Source of the DNA: Pseudosporangium ferrugineum
Lineage (GTDB): Bacteria; Actinomycetota; Actinomycetes; Mycobacteriales; Micromonosporaceae
Assembly: GCF_003002065.1 (NCBI RefSeq)
Contig: NZ_PVZG01000009.1
Span: 62,001-126,000, forward strand
Length of the DNA: 64,000 nucleotides
Reading direction: 5' to 3'
The notes below the pieces were generated by a model. The model was not told the origin of the DNA, made no database searches, and saw nothing but the letters and a program-made list of their open reading frames with translations. Below are positions 1-8,015 of the stretch, one piece after another; position 1 is the stretch's first letter; each line of letters begins with the position of its first letter. The position numbers and the translations under genes were made by a program.

Positions 1-1
1 C

Positions 2-1462
2 CCCCTCGACCCCACCGCCCTGCGGCGCATCCCGCTGTCGGTGGTGCTCCGGCACCGCGTGCTCGGCCTGGCCATCTCCGACGGCGACCTGGTCGTCGGC
101 GTCACCGACCCGGGCGACGTGGTGGCGCTGGACGACGTGCGCGCGGCCACCGGCATGACCGTCCGCCCGGTCGTGGTGGCCCGCAGCGAGGTACGCCGCA
201 TCATCGAGCGCCTCCAGCGCGAGTCCAGCGACCTCGCGGACCTCGCCGACACCTCCCTCGACGACCAGGCCGGCATGGCCGCGCAGGCCACCAGCGCCGA
301 CGACGCACCCATCGTGCGCTACGTCAACCAGCTGATCGAGCAGGCCGTCCAGAACCGCGCCTCCGACCTGCACCTCGAGCCGACCGAGGACGAGATGCGG
401 GTGCGGTACCGGATCGACGGCGTGCTGCACGAGCTGGACACCGTGCCGCGGGGCGTCATGTCGGCGCTCATCTCGCGCCTGAAGATCATGTCCGGGGTCG
501 ACATCACCGAGAAGCGGGTGCCGCAGAACGGGCGCATCACGGTGGCGATCCGGGACCGCACGGTCGACCTGCGTACGGCGACGCTGCCGACCGTGTGGGG
601 CGAGAAGATCGTCCTGCGGGTGCTCGACACCGGCGGCATCGACCTGGACATGAACAAGCTGGGCTTCACCCAGCACAACCTCAACCGCTTCGCCGAGTCG
701 TTCACCAAGCCGCACGGCATGGTCCTGGTCACCGGTCCCACCGGTTCCGGCAAGTCCACCACCCTGTACGCGACCCTCGGGCGGATCAGCAAGCCGGAGA
801 TCAACGTGATCACGGTCGAGGACCCGGTCGAGTACCGGCTGCGCGGCGTCAACCAGGTGCAGGTCAACTCGAAGGCCGGGCTCACGTTCGCGGCGGTGCT
901 GCCGGCGATCCTGCGGTCCGACCCCGACGTCGTGCTGATCGGTGAGATCCGGGACAGCCACACCGCGCAGATCGCCGTCGAGGCGTCCCTCACCGGTCAC
1001 CTCGTGCTCTCCACGCTGCACACCAACGACGCCCCGGGCGCGGTCACCCGCCTCACCGAGATGGGCATCGAGCCCTTCCTGGTCGGCTCGTCGCTGGACT
1101 GCGTGCTGGCCCAGCGGCTCGCGCGGCGGCTCTGCGACTGGTGCAAGGAGGCGTACGTGCCGACCGACGAGGAGCTGGAGGCCACCCGCTGGCCGGTGCA
1201 CGACCTCAAGATCCCGGAGACGCTCTACCGCCCGGTGGGCTGCCGGGACTGCGCCAACACCGGTTACCGCGGCCGCATCGCGCTGCACGAGGTCATGCCC
1301 ATCTCGCCGGAGATCGAGTCGCTCACCATCCGGCGGGCGTCCTCCAACGAGATCCGCGAGGTGGCCCTCGAGCAGGGCATGTACGACCTGCGCTCGGACG
1401 GCCTGGCGAAGGCGGCCGGCGGGCTGACCTCCGTACGCGAGGTCTCCCGCGTCGCGATCTGA
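2..1462 (+). CDS. pilB: Type IV pilus assembly ATPase PilB (GspE/T2SSE family), 5' partial
   Basis: Hexameric cytoplasmic ATPase that powers pilin polymerisation. The reading frame is open from the first bases, so the N-terminus lies outside the window. The first ~60 visible residues look like the end of an MshEN-type N-terminal domain. The catalytic core has a Walker A motif GPTGSGKST (near nt 734-757), Asp-box and Walker B residues in DPDVVLIGEIRD (near nt 920-956), and a Cys4 zinc site made of CDWC (near 1135) and CRDC (near 1243), as in PilB/GspE. PilT follows 119 bp downstream and PilC after that. PilT, PilM-O and PilA argue for a type IV pilus rather than type II secretion. It ends TGA at 1462. 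Confidence 0.93.
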   Translation, partial: PLDPTALRRIPLSVVLRHRVLGLAISDGDLVVGVTDPGDVVALDDVRAATGMTVRPVVVARSEVRRIIERLQRESSDLADLADTSLDDQAGMAAQATSADDAPIVRYVNQLIEQAVQNRASDLHLEPTEDEMRVRYRIDGVLHELDTVPRGVMSALISRLKIMSGVDITEKRVPQNGRITVAIRDRTVDLRTATLPTVWGEKIVLRVLDTGGIDLDMNKLGFTQHNLNRFAESFTKPHGMVLVTGPTGSGKSTTLYATLGRISKPEINVITVEDPVEYRLRGVNQVQVNSKAGLTFAAVLPAILRSDPDVVLIGEIRDSHTAQIAVEASLTGHLVLSTLHTNDAPGAVTRLTEMGIEPFLVGSSLDCVLAQRLARRLCDWCKEAYVPTDEELEATRWPVHDLKIPETLYRPVGCRDCANTGYRGRIALHEVMPISPEIESLTIRRASSNEIREVALEQGMYDLRSDGLAKAAGGLTSVREVSRVAI

Positions 1463-1581
1463 GCGGGCGGAAAGCGTACCGCCAACCGGGCCCGCGGCGC
1501 GCATTTCTGGCGGAAGAGGTCCTAAACCGGCCCCGCACGATGCCGAATGAGGGGGCGTCAGAGATCACCAGGAGATTGCCG

Positions 1582-2718
1582 GTGCAGCGGATGTACACGC
1601 TCGACCACCAGGTACCGCAGCAGACCGCCCCCGGCGCCCCGGCCGCGGGTGACCTGGCCGTACTCGACCAGATGCTCGTCTCGCTCGTCGAGGCGCGCGG
1701 CTCCGACCTGCACCTGACGGTCGGCTCCCCGCCGATGATCCGGGTGGACGGCGCGCTGCGCCCGCTGCCCGGGTACGGCAAGCTCAACTCCGCCGACACG
1801 GCCCTGCTGGCCCGCGCCGCGGTCTCCGCCACGCAGTGGGAGAAATTCCAGCACGAGCAGGAGATGGACTTCGCGCACAGCATCGTGGGCGTCTCCCGGT
1901 TCCGCGGCAACCTCTATATCCAGCGCAACTCGTGCGGCGCGGTCTTCCGGGCCATCCCGCACAAGATCAAGCCGCTGGACGAGCTCGGCATGCCCGACTC
2001 GGTGGCCCGCTTCGCCCACCTGCCGCGCGGCCTGGTGCTGGTGACCGGGCCGACCGGTTCCGGCAAGACCACCACCCTCGCCTCGGTGCTCGACATGGCC
2101 AACCGCAGCCGCGCGGCGCACATCATCACCATCGAGGACCCGATCGAGTTCCTGCACCCGCACAAGCGCAGCGTGGTCAACCAGCGCGAGGTGGGCTCGG
2201 ACACGCACACGTTCGCCCAGGCGCTCAAGCACGCGCTGCGCCAGGACCCCGACATCATCCTCGTCGGCGAGCTGCGCGACCTCGAGACGACCGCGACGGC
2301 GCTGACCGCCGCGGAGACCGGCCACCTGGTGCTGGCCACCCTGCACACGCAGAGCGCCACCCAGACCATCGACCGCGTCATCGACATCTTCCCGCCGCAC
2401 CAGCAGCTGCAGATCCGCGCGCAGCTCGCGGCCAGCCTCCAGGGCGTGGTCACCCAGGCCCTCGCCCCCCGCGCCGACAACAAGGGCCGCGCCGTGGTCT
2501 GCGAGATCCTCACCGCCACCCCGGCGATCCGCAGCCTGATCCGCGAGGGCAAGTCCCACCAGATCCCCTCGTTCATGCAGGCCGGCGGCAACGAGGGCAT
2601 GCTCGCCTTCGACCAGCACCTCGCCGAGCGGGTCCGCGAGGGCATCGTGTCGATGCAGGCGGCCCTCGAGATCTGTCACTCCGCGGACGAACTCAAACGC
2701 CTGATCGGACGGGTGTGA
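1582..2718 (+). CDS. pilT: Twitching motility/pilus retraction ATPase PilT
   Basis: Hexameric ATPase that depolymerises the pilus. It shows Walker A GPTGSGKTT (near nt 2047-2070), Walker B DPDIILVGELRD, the His box, and the near-C-terminal motif AIRSLIREGK, matching the AIRNLIREGK signature of PilT retraction ATPases. That motif separates it from PilB, and it lacks PilB's Cys4 site. I chose the GTG at 1582 (378 aa) because AGGAG at 1570-1574 sits 7 nt upstream. An in-frame ATG at 1540 would add 14 residues without a ribosome site, and ATG 1591 is also possible. Its presence implies a retractable pilus. Confidence 0.92.
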   Translation: MQRMYTLDHQVPQQTAPGAPAAGDLAVLDQMLVSLVEARGSDLHLTVGSPPMIRVDGALRPLPGYGKLNSADTALLARAAVSATQWEKFQHEQEMDFAHSIVGVSRFRGNLYIQRNSCGAVFRAIPHKIKPLDELGMPDSVARFAHLPRGLVLVTGPTGSGKTTTLASVLDMANRSRAAHIITIEDPIEFLHPHKRSVVNQREVGSDTHTFAQALKHALRQDPDIILVGELRDLETTATALTAAETGHLVLATLHTQSATQTIDRVIDIFPPHQQLQIRAQLAASLQGVVTQALAPRADNKGRAVVCEILTATPAIRSLIREGKSHQIPSFMQAGGNEGMLAFDQHLAERVREGIVSMQAALEICHSADELKRLIGRV

Positions 2719-2719
2719 G

Positions 2720-3949
2720 ATGGCGGCGACCAAGACCTTCCACTACAACAGCATCGACTCGACTGGCCGCAAGACCAAGGGCACCGTCGAGGCGGCCAAC
2801 GAGGCCGCGGCCACCCACATGCTCCGCCAGCGCGGCGAGGTGCCGCTGGAGCTGACCGCGGCCGGCCAGGGCCTGAACATGGACATCAAGATCCCCGGCC
2901 TGGGCAACCGGGTCAAGCTCAAGGATCTGGCCGTGTTCGCCCGGCAGTTCGCGACCATGACCGCCTCGGGCATGTCGCTGCTGCGCTCGCTGGCGATCCT
3001 GGAGGAGCAGACGTCCGCGGCGCCACTGAAGCGGGCGGTCGCCGAGGTCCGGGCGGACGTGTCCGGCGGTGTGTCGCTGTCGTCGGCGATGGCCAAGCAC
3101 GCCAAGGTCTTCCCCCGCCTGATGGTCGCCATGGTGCGCGCCGGCGAGGCGGGCGGCATGATCGATCAGGCGCTGGAGCAGATCGCCGCGAGCATGGAGA
3201 AGGACACCGCGCTCCGCGGCAAGATCAAGGGCGCGCTGACCTACCCCGCCATCGTGCTCTCCTTCACGTTCGTGCTGATCGCGGCGGTGCTGATCTTCAT
3301 CGTCCCGGTCTTCGAGGCGATGTTCCAGAACCTGGGCGGCGAGCTGCCCGGCATCACCCAGTTCCTCGTCGACACCAGCCACAACATGTGGTGGATCGGC
3401 CCGCTCGTGCTGACGATCGGGATCACCCTGGGCGTCGTGTACAAGCGGCAGAGCCGCGACAACCCGAAGTTCCGGCTGGCCGTGGACCGGATCAAGCTGC
3501 GGATGCCGGTCTTCGGCTCGCTGTTCGGCAAGCTCGCCATGAGTCGCTTCTCGCGCAACCTGGGGCTGCTGCTCAACGTCGGCGTACCGGTCATGCAGGC
3601 CCTCGCCGTGGTCGGCGAGACCACCGGCAACGAGGTCATCAACCTGGCCATGCACGACGTCCAGTCGGCCGTCCGGGACGGCCAGCCGATGTCCTCGGCC
3701 ATGCGCCGGCACAAGGTCTTCCCCGAGATGGTCACCCAGATGATCGAGGTCGGTGAAGAAAGCGGTCAGATCAGTCAGATGCTCGACAAGGTTGCCGATT
3801 TCTACGACAGGGAAGTCGACAGCGCCGCCGAGTCCCTGACCGCTTCGATCGAACCGATCATGGTGCTCGTCATGGGCTCCGTGGTCGGCGGGATGGTCAT
3901 CTGCCTGTACCTGCCGATGTTCACCATCTACCAGAACATCCAAGGCTGA
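2720..3949 (+). CDS. pilC: Type IV pilus inner-membrane platform protein PilC
   Basis: A 409-residue polytopic membrane protein with two T2SSF domains (about residues 70-195 and 275-400), each followed by hydrophobic segments. The central segment near residues 170-200 and the C-terminal MVLVMGSVVGGMVICLYLPM stretch are typical of PilC/GspF. It couples the PilB/PilT motors to the pilin pool. The start codon lies one base after the pilT stop (TGA-G-ATG), so translation is probably coupled. The N-terminal ~55 residues are soluble and should face the ATPases. Confidence 0.93.
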   Translation: MAATKTFHYNSIDSTGRKTKGTVEAANEAAATHMLRQRGEVPLELTAAGQGLNMDIKIPGLGNRVKLKDLAVFARQFATMTASGMSLLRSLAILEEQTSAAPLKRAVAEVRADVSGGVSLSSAMAKHAKVFPRLMVAMVRAGEAGGMIDQALEQIAASMEKDTALRGKIKGALTYPAIVLSFTFVLIAAVLIFIVPVFEAMFQNLGGELPGITQFLVDTSHNMWWIGPLVLTIGITLGVVYKRQSRDNPKFRLAVDRIKLRMPVFGSLFGKLAMSRFSRNLGLLLNVGVPVMQALAVVGETTGNEVINLAMHDVQSAVRDGQPMSSAMRRHKVFPEMVTQMIEVGEESGQISQMLDKVADFYDREVDSAAESLTASIEPIMVLVMGSVVGGMVICLYLPMFTIYQNIQG

Positions 3950-4051
3950 GGCCCTGGAGCAGTGACGACCGGTCTCCGGTCGACGTCGGGCGCCCGAGCC
4001 CGGAAACCCTCAACCCAGCTTCACCCTGACGCCACTCTGGAGGCACCCCCA

Positions 4052-4528
4052 ATGCAGGACATCATCAACCGGCTTCGCGCCAAGAAGGACGACGAGGGCT
4101 TCACCCTCATCGAGCTCCTGGTCGTCGTGGTCATCATCGGTGTACTGGTCGCCATCGCTGTCCCGGTCTACCTGAACTACCGGCAGGGTGCCGCCGACAA
4201 GTCGGCCCAGTCCGATGTCCGCAGCGCGGTCAGCGCGGTCGAGCAGTTCTACACCGAGAACGGCAACGCCTACCCGACGGCGGCCGTCGAGGTGGACAAC
4301 ACCAACGGCGGCACCCCGAGCAAGGAGCTGGCGACGGGCTCGACCCAGAAGTTCACCGTGTCGGACAAGACCAAGCTCCAGTACGTCCCCGGCACCGGCG
4401 GCGCCTACAAGCTGTGCGCGACCAACGACGGCGGCAGCAAGAAGTTCTACCTCTACGACAGCACCAAGGGCGGCTCGGTCGCCGAGTCGAAGACCATCAC
4501 CACCGCGAACTTCGCCACCTGCGGCTGA
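4052..4528 (+). CDS. pilA: Major type IV pilin PilA (class III signal prepilin)
   Basis: A 158-residue prepilin. A short basic leader ends in DDEG, followed by the N-methylated helix FTLIELLVVVVIIGVLVAI with the conserved Glu at +5 of the mature protein. PilD should cut between Gly and Phe. The C-terminal globular part carries only two Cys (KLCATN and the penultimate Cys), suggesting one disulfide. I chose ATG 4052 because GGAGG at 4039-4043 lies 8 nt upstream. The frame stays open upstream to 3962, but that would put ~30 extra residues before an otherwise standard leader. The 102-bp gap before it is the largest after pilT and could hold its own promoter. Confidence 0.92.
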   Translation: MQDIINRLRAKKDDEGFTLIELLVVVVIIGVLVAIAVPVYLNYRQGAADKSAQSDVRSAVSAVEQFYTENGNAYPTAAVEVDNTNGGTPSKELATGSTQKFTVSDKTKLQYVPGTGGAYKLCATNDGGSKKFYLYDSTKGGSVAESKTITTANFATCG

Positions 4529-4574
4529 TCCGAGGCAAGCACCCCGAACCCACCGCGAGACCCGAGGAGGACCC

Positions 4575-5360
4575 GTGTCGCAGCTGCTGCTCGGCATCGC
4601 CGGCCTGCTCGGTCTCGCGGTGGGCTCGTTCCTGAACGTCGTCATCCACCGCGTGCCGCGCGGCGAGTCCCTCGTCCGGCCCGGCTCGCACTGCCCGCGG
4701 TGCGGCACCGAGGTGCGCCACCGGCACAACGTCCCGGTGCTGGGGTGGCTGCTGCTGCGCGGCCGGTGCGCCGACTGCAAGGCGCCGATCAGCGCCCGGT
4801 ACCCGCTCGTCGAGGCGGGCACCGGCGCGCTCTTCGTCGCCGTCGCGGCCAAGTTCGGCTGGTCCTGGGAGCTGCCGGCGTACCTGTACCTGGCCGCGAT
4901 CGCGATCGCCCTGGCCGCCATCGACCTCGACGTGCTGCGGCTGCCCGACCGCATCGTGCTGCCGTCGTACGCGGTCGCCCTCGCCCTGCTGACGCCCGCC
5001 ACCGTCGCCGGGCAGAAGTGGGACGCGGCCCTGCGCGGATTTCTCGCCGCCGGGGCGCTCTACGCCTTCTACTACCTGCTCGCCCTGGTGCCCGGCGGGA
5101 TGGGCGGCGGCGACGTCAAGCTCGCTCCGCTGCTCGGCTTCTACCTCGGCTGGCTGAACTGGAGCTCGGTGACCGTCGGCGCCTTCGCCGCCTTCCTGAT
5201 CGGTGGCGCGGTGGCGTTCGGTCTGATGCTGCTGCGCCGCGCCGGCCGCGGGAGCCGGATCCCGTTCGGGCCCGCCATGCTCGCCGGCGCGCTGCTCGCC
5301 GTGTTCGCCGCCGTACCCGTCGCGGACTGGTACGTCACCCTGTTCGTCCCCACCGTCTGA
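4575..5360 (+). CDS. pilD: Prepilin peptidase/N-methyltransferase PilD
   Basis: A 261-residue membrane aspartyl protease that cleaves prepilin leaders and methylates the new N-terminus. The cytoplasmic loop has the paired cysteines HCPRC and RCADC of the A24 N-terminal domain. The catalytic aspartates are in the AAIDLDVLRLPD segment and in the GGGD motif (PGGMGGGDVKL). Several hydrophobic helices follow. GTG 4575 is preceded by GAGGAGG at 4564-4570. Its substrates should be PilA and the pilin-like proteins encoded between 8.0 and 11.9 kb. Confidence 0.94.
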   Translation: MSQLLLGIAGLLGLAVGSFLNVVIHRVPRGESLVRPGSHCPRCGTEVRHRHNVPVLGWLLLRGRCADCKAPISARYPLVEAGTGALFVAVAAKFGWSWELPAYLYLAAIAIALAAIDLDVLRLPDRIVLPSYAVALALLTPATVAGQKWDAALRGFLAAGALYAFYYLLALVPGGMGGGDVKLAPLLGFYLGWLNWSSVTVGAFAAFLIGGAVAFGLMLLRRAGRGSRIPFGPAMLAGALLAVFAAVPVADWYVTLFVPTV

Positions 5361-5398
5361 GCGAGATCCCGTCCCCCCTGAGCGAGAGAGGAGAACCG

Positions 5399-6424
5399 AT
5401 GGCTGGCGTCATTCCGATCGGGCTCGACATCGGCTCGTCCTCCGTTCGCGCTGTGGAGGTGCGGCGCACGAAGGACGAGTACAACCTCATCAACTTCGGC
5501 CAGATCCCGCTGCCCCCGGGCACGATGCAGGCCGGCATCATCGCCGACCAGATGGCAGTCACGTCCGCCCTGAAGCAGCTCTGGACGGCCTGCAAGTTCG
5601 GCACCAAGAAGGTCGTCCTGGGCGTGACCAACCCGCAGCTCGTGGTCCGGGAGACCTCGGTGTCGAACCTGCCCGCCAAGGAGCTGCGCCGCTCGCTGCC
5701 GTTCCAGGTGCGCGACCTGATCCCGCTGGCCGTGGAGCGTTCCCTGCTGGACTTCCGGCCGCTGGAGGAACCGGGCGACGACTCCAACGTCCGCGGCCTG
5801 CTGATCGCCATGCCCAAGGACGCGGTGATGGACCTCATCCACGCCGTCGACAAGGCCGGCCTCCACGTCGTCAACGTCGACCTCGCCTCCTTCGCCCTGC
5901 TGCGCTCCGCCTCCCGGCTGGACGCCCAGGTCGAGGCGCTCGTCGACATCGGCGCGGCGGTCACCAGCGTGATCGTGCACGCCGACGGCGAACCGCTGTT
6001 CGTGCGTACGGTCCCCCGCGGCGGATCGGAGATCACCGAGAGCATCGCCACCCGGCTGGGCATCCCCGCCCCGGAGGCCGAGGCGCTCAAGTGCCGCTTC
6101 GGGTTGCACGGCGACGACCGGCCGGACGCGGCGACGGCGGTGGCCGAGGCGATCCGCCCGCTCATCAGCGAGCTGCGCAGCTCCTTCACCTACCTGGCCT
6201 CCGGCGAACGGCAGAAGCAGGTCACCCGGATCGCGCTCTGCGGCGGCGGCGCCCTGATGCCCGGCCTCGCGGAGCACGTGCAGACCCAACTCGGCGTCTC
6301 GGTGGTGTACGCCGACAGCGCGAGCCGGCTGCGGGACCTCCGCAAGGCACGGCAGCGCGGCTTCGACAGTTTCCTGCCCTCGGCCGCGGTGTCGATCGGG
6401 CTCACCCTGGGAGCGACGTCCTGA
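5399..6424 (+). CDS. pilM: Type IV pilus assembly protein PilM (actin-like ATPase)
   Basis: A 341-residue cytoplasmic protein of the actin/FtsA-like ATPase fold. The phosphate-1 motif is IGLDIGSSSVRAVEV at the N-terminus, a second nucleotide motif is VDIGAAVTSVIV, and the adenosine motif is ALCGGGALMPGL. It forms the cytoplasmic ring that binds the N-terminus of PilN. AGAGAGGAGA just upstream of the ATG is a good ribosome site. Its stop overlaps the pilN start by one base (TGATG). Confidence 0.93.
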   Translation: MAGVIPIGLDIGSSSVRAVEVRRTKDEYNLINFGQIPLPPGTMQAGIIADQMAVTSALKQLWTACKFGTKKVVLGVTNPQLVVRETSVSNLPAKELRRSLPFQVRDLIPLAVERSLLDFRPLEEPGDDSNVRGLLIAMPKDAVMDLIHAVDKAGLHVVNVDLASFALLRSASRLDAQVEALVDIGAAVTSVIVHADGEPLFVRTVPRGGSEITESIATRLGIPAPEAEALKCRFGLHGDDRPDAATAVAEAIRPLISELRSSFTYLASGERQKQVTRIALCGGGALMPGLAEHVQTQLGVSVVYADSASRLRDLRKARQRGFDSFLPSAAVSIGLTLGATS

Positions 6425-7155
6425 TGGCCACCACACTCCTGCCGGTGGATCCGGCCCTGTCCGCGCAGCGGGTCAGCCGGATCCTCACCATCTCGGCGAA
6501 CCTGCTCCCGGAGGAGATCATCGCCGGGCGGAGAGCCCGCAGGTTCCGCACCTGGGCCGTCGTCGTGGTCATCATCGTCGCCCTCCTCTGCGCCGCCTGG
6601 GTGGTCCAGGCCCGGCACCGGATGAGCGAGGCCGAGAAGGACCTGGCGGCGGCCGACGCGCAGATCGTGGACCTGCAGCGCGCCCAGCGCCAGTACACCT
6701 CCGTGGTGCAGCTGCAGCGGGAGACCGACACGCTGAAGAGCCAGCTCAAGACGGCCATGGCCGACGATCTCGACTGGGCGGCGATGCTGAGCATGCTGCG
6801 CAGCACCGGTGAGCCGATGAAGGTCGAGATCGAGGGCATCAACGGCACGCTCAACACCGCCGGCAGCGGCAAGTCGGCGGCGGAGTCGACCCTGCCGAGC
6901 ACCAGTGATTCGGCCAATGTCGGCGCCGCGATCGTCAACGGCACCGCACCCGACAAGGAGGCGGTCGCCGCGTACGTCGACGCCCTCGGCAAGAAGGCGG
7001 CCATCGCGAACCCGTACGTCACCAACGTCGCCTCGGACGCGAAGAGCGACAAGGACGACAAGGACGTCGTGACCTTCAGCCTGTCCGTCTCCATCACCCG
7101 GGACGCGCTCTGCGGCCGGTTCGGGGAGTCCTGCAAGACCACCGGGGGCAAGTGA
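6424..7155 (+). CDS. pilN: Type IV pilus alignment protein PilN
   Basis: A 243-residue bitopic membrane protein. The cytoplasmic N-terminus has SANLLPEEI, matching the INLLP motif that PilN uses to bind PilM. A transmembrane helix near residues 41-62 is followed by a coiled coil (about 68-115) and a C-terminal ferredoxin-like region. An Ala/Ser/Thr-rich insertion near residues 140-170 is longer than usual. The start overlaps the pilM stop and its stop overlaps the next start, so pilM-N-O are translationally coupled. Confidence 0.88.
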   Translation: MATTLLPVDPALSAQRVSRILTISANLLPEEIIAGRRARRFRTWAVVVVIIVALLCAAWVVQARHRMSEAEKDLAAADAQIVDLQRAQRQYTSVVQLQRETDTLKSQLKTAMADDLDWAAMLSMLRSTGEPMKVEIEGINGTLNTAGSGKSAAESTLPSTSDSANVGAAIVNGTAPDKEAVAAYVDALGKKAAIANPYVTNVASDAKSDKDDKDVVTFSLSVSITRDALCGRFGESCKTTGGK

Positions 7156-7742
7156 TGGCGGCAGGTCGTACCGATCGGCTGTGGATGCTGGCGGGCGTCG
7201 TGCTGATCGCCGTGCTGGTCGCGCTGACCTACTTCGCCGGCGTCAGCCCCACCCATGCCTCCACGGACGCCCTCACCCAGCAGGCCGCGGACGTCCAGAC
7301 GCAGGCCATCACGGTACGCAAGGAGGTGGCGAGGCTCGCGGAGGAGAAGAAGAAGGAGAAGGCTCTTCAGGCGACCCGCGACGCGTACCGGGACGCGCTG
7401 CCGTCCGGTTCCGGGGTGCCGGCGTTCCTCCGCCAGCTGCAGGCCGCCGGCACCGACCTGGGGGTGGACGTCAACGGCGTCACCGTCGGCGCCCCTGTCA
7501 AGGAGGAGAAGCAGGAGAACGTCTGGTCGATCCAGATCCAGCTCACCGCCGAGGGTGAGCCGGCCGGCCTCGACGGATTCCTGCGCCAGCTCCAGGGCGG
7601 CGGGCAGAAGCGCGCGGTCCTGGTCGAGGCGGCGAACCTCGAGGCCGGCGAGAAACCGGAGGAGACCAGGCTCAGCCTGACGATCAGGGCCTTCGTCGCC
7701 CCGGCGGCCGGCGCGGGCGCTCCCACCGTCACGGTGAACTGA
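7155..7742 (+). CDS. pilO: Type IV pilus alignment protein PilO-like
   Basis: A 195-residue protein with one N-terminal transmembrane helix (about residues 8-28), a Lys/Glu-rich coiled coil (about 35-75) and a C-terminal alpha/beta domain. This matches PilO, the partner of PilN. The assignment relies on topology and position more than on sequence motifs. ATG 7155 overlaps the pilN stop (TGATG). A GTG codon directly upstream at 7152 would add one residue. Confidence 0.82.
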   Translation: MAAGRTDRLWMLAGVVLIAVLVALTYFAGVSPTHASTDALTQQAADVQTQAITVRKEVARLAEEKKKEKALQATRDAYRDALPSGSGVPAFLRQLQAAGTDLGVDVNGVTVGAPVKEEKQENVWSIQIQLTAEGEPAGLDGFLRQLQGGGQKRAVLVEAANLEAGEKPEETRLSLTIRAFVAPAAGAGAPTVTVN

Positions 7743-7745
7743 GCC

Positions 7746-7982
7746 GTGACCGTCGAGGGCGCGATGCAGACGCCGGACGGTGCCTGGCGGGTCGAGGTGG
7801 TGCGGCGCGGGACCACCCGGTGGTACCGGATCGTGCACGGCGACGACGTCCTCGACTGGCTGTCCATCGCCGCCGTCGAACGCGTCCTCGACGAGGGCGG
7901 GGTCGACCGCCGGACGCTCGTCGAGGTCGATCCGCCGTATCGGCCGCCGCAATCCTCAACTTCGGCCGTACGCGGGCGATGA
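7746..7982 (+). CDS. Small hypothetical protein in the pil operon
   Basis: A 78-residue protein that I do not recognise. It starts at GTG 7746, 3 nt after the pilO stop, and ends 33 nt before the next pilin-like gene. It is rich in charged residues and has a compact pattern (RVEVVRRGTTRWYRIVHGDD, then WLSIAAVERVLDEGGVD) that could be a small beta-alpha fold. No signal peptide or membrane segment is present, so it is probably cytoplasmic. Other frames here are also open for 80-100 codons, which is common at this GC content. Only position and spacing favour this frame. Confidence 0.55.
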   Translation: MTVEGAMQTPDGAWRVEVVRRGTTRWYRIVHGDDVLDWLSIAAVERVLDEGGVDRRTLVEVDPPYRPPQSSTSAVRGR

Positions 7983-8015
7983 GGACCTTGACCCTTCATT
8001 CGTACGAGGACAGGA

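Noticed and set aside
1558..2733. Long open frames antisense to pilT and other pil genes
   Set aside because: Typical high-GC shadow frames: His/Gly/Arg-rich translations without motifs, while the opposite strand encodes well-recognised proteins.
2..7742. Type II secretion system instead of T4P
   Set aside because: PilT with its retraction motif, a PilM actin-like gene and the PilN N-terminal motif favour a pilus.
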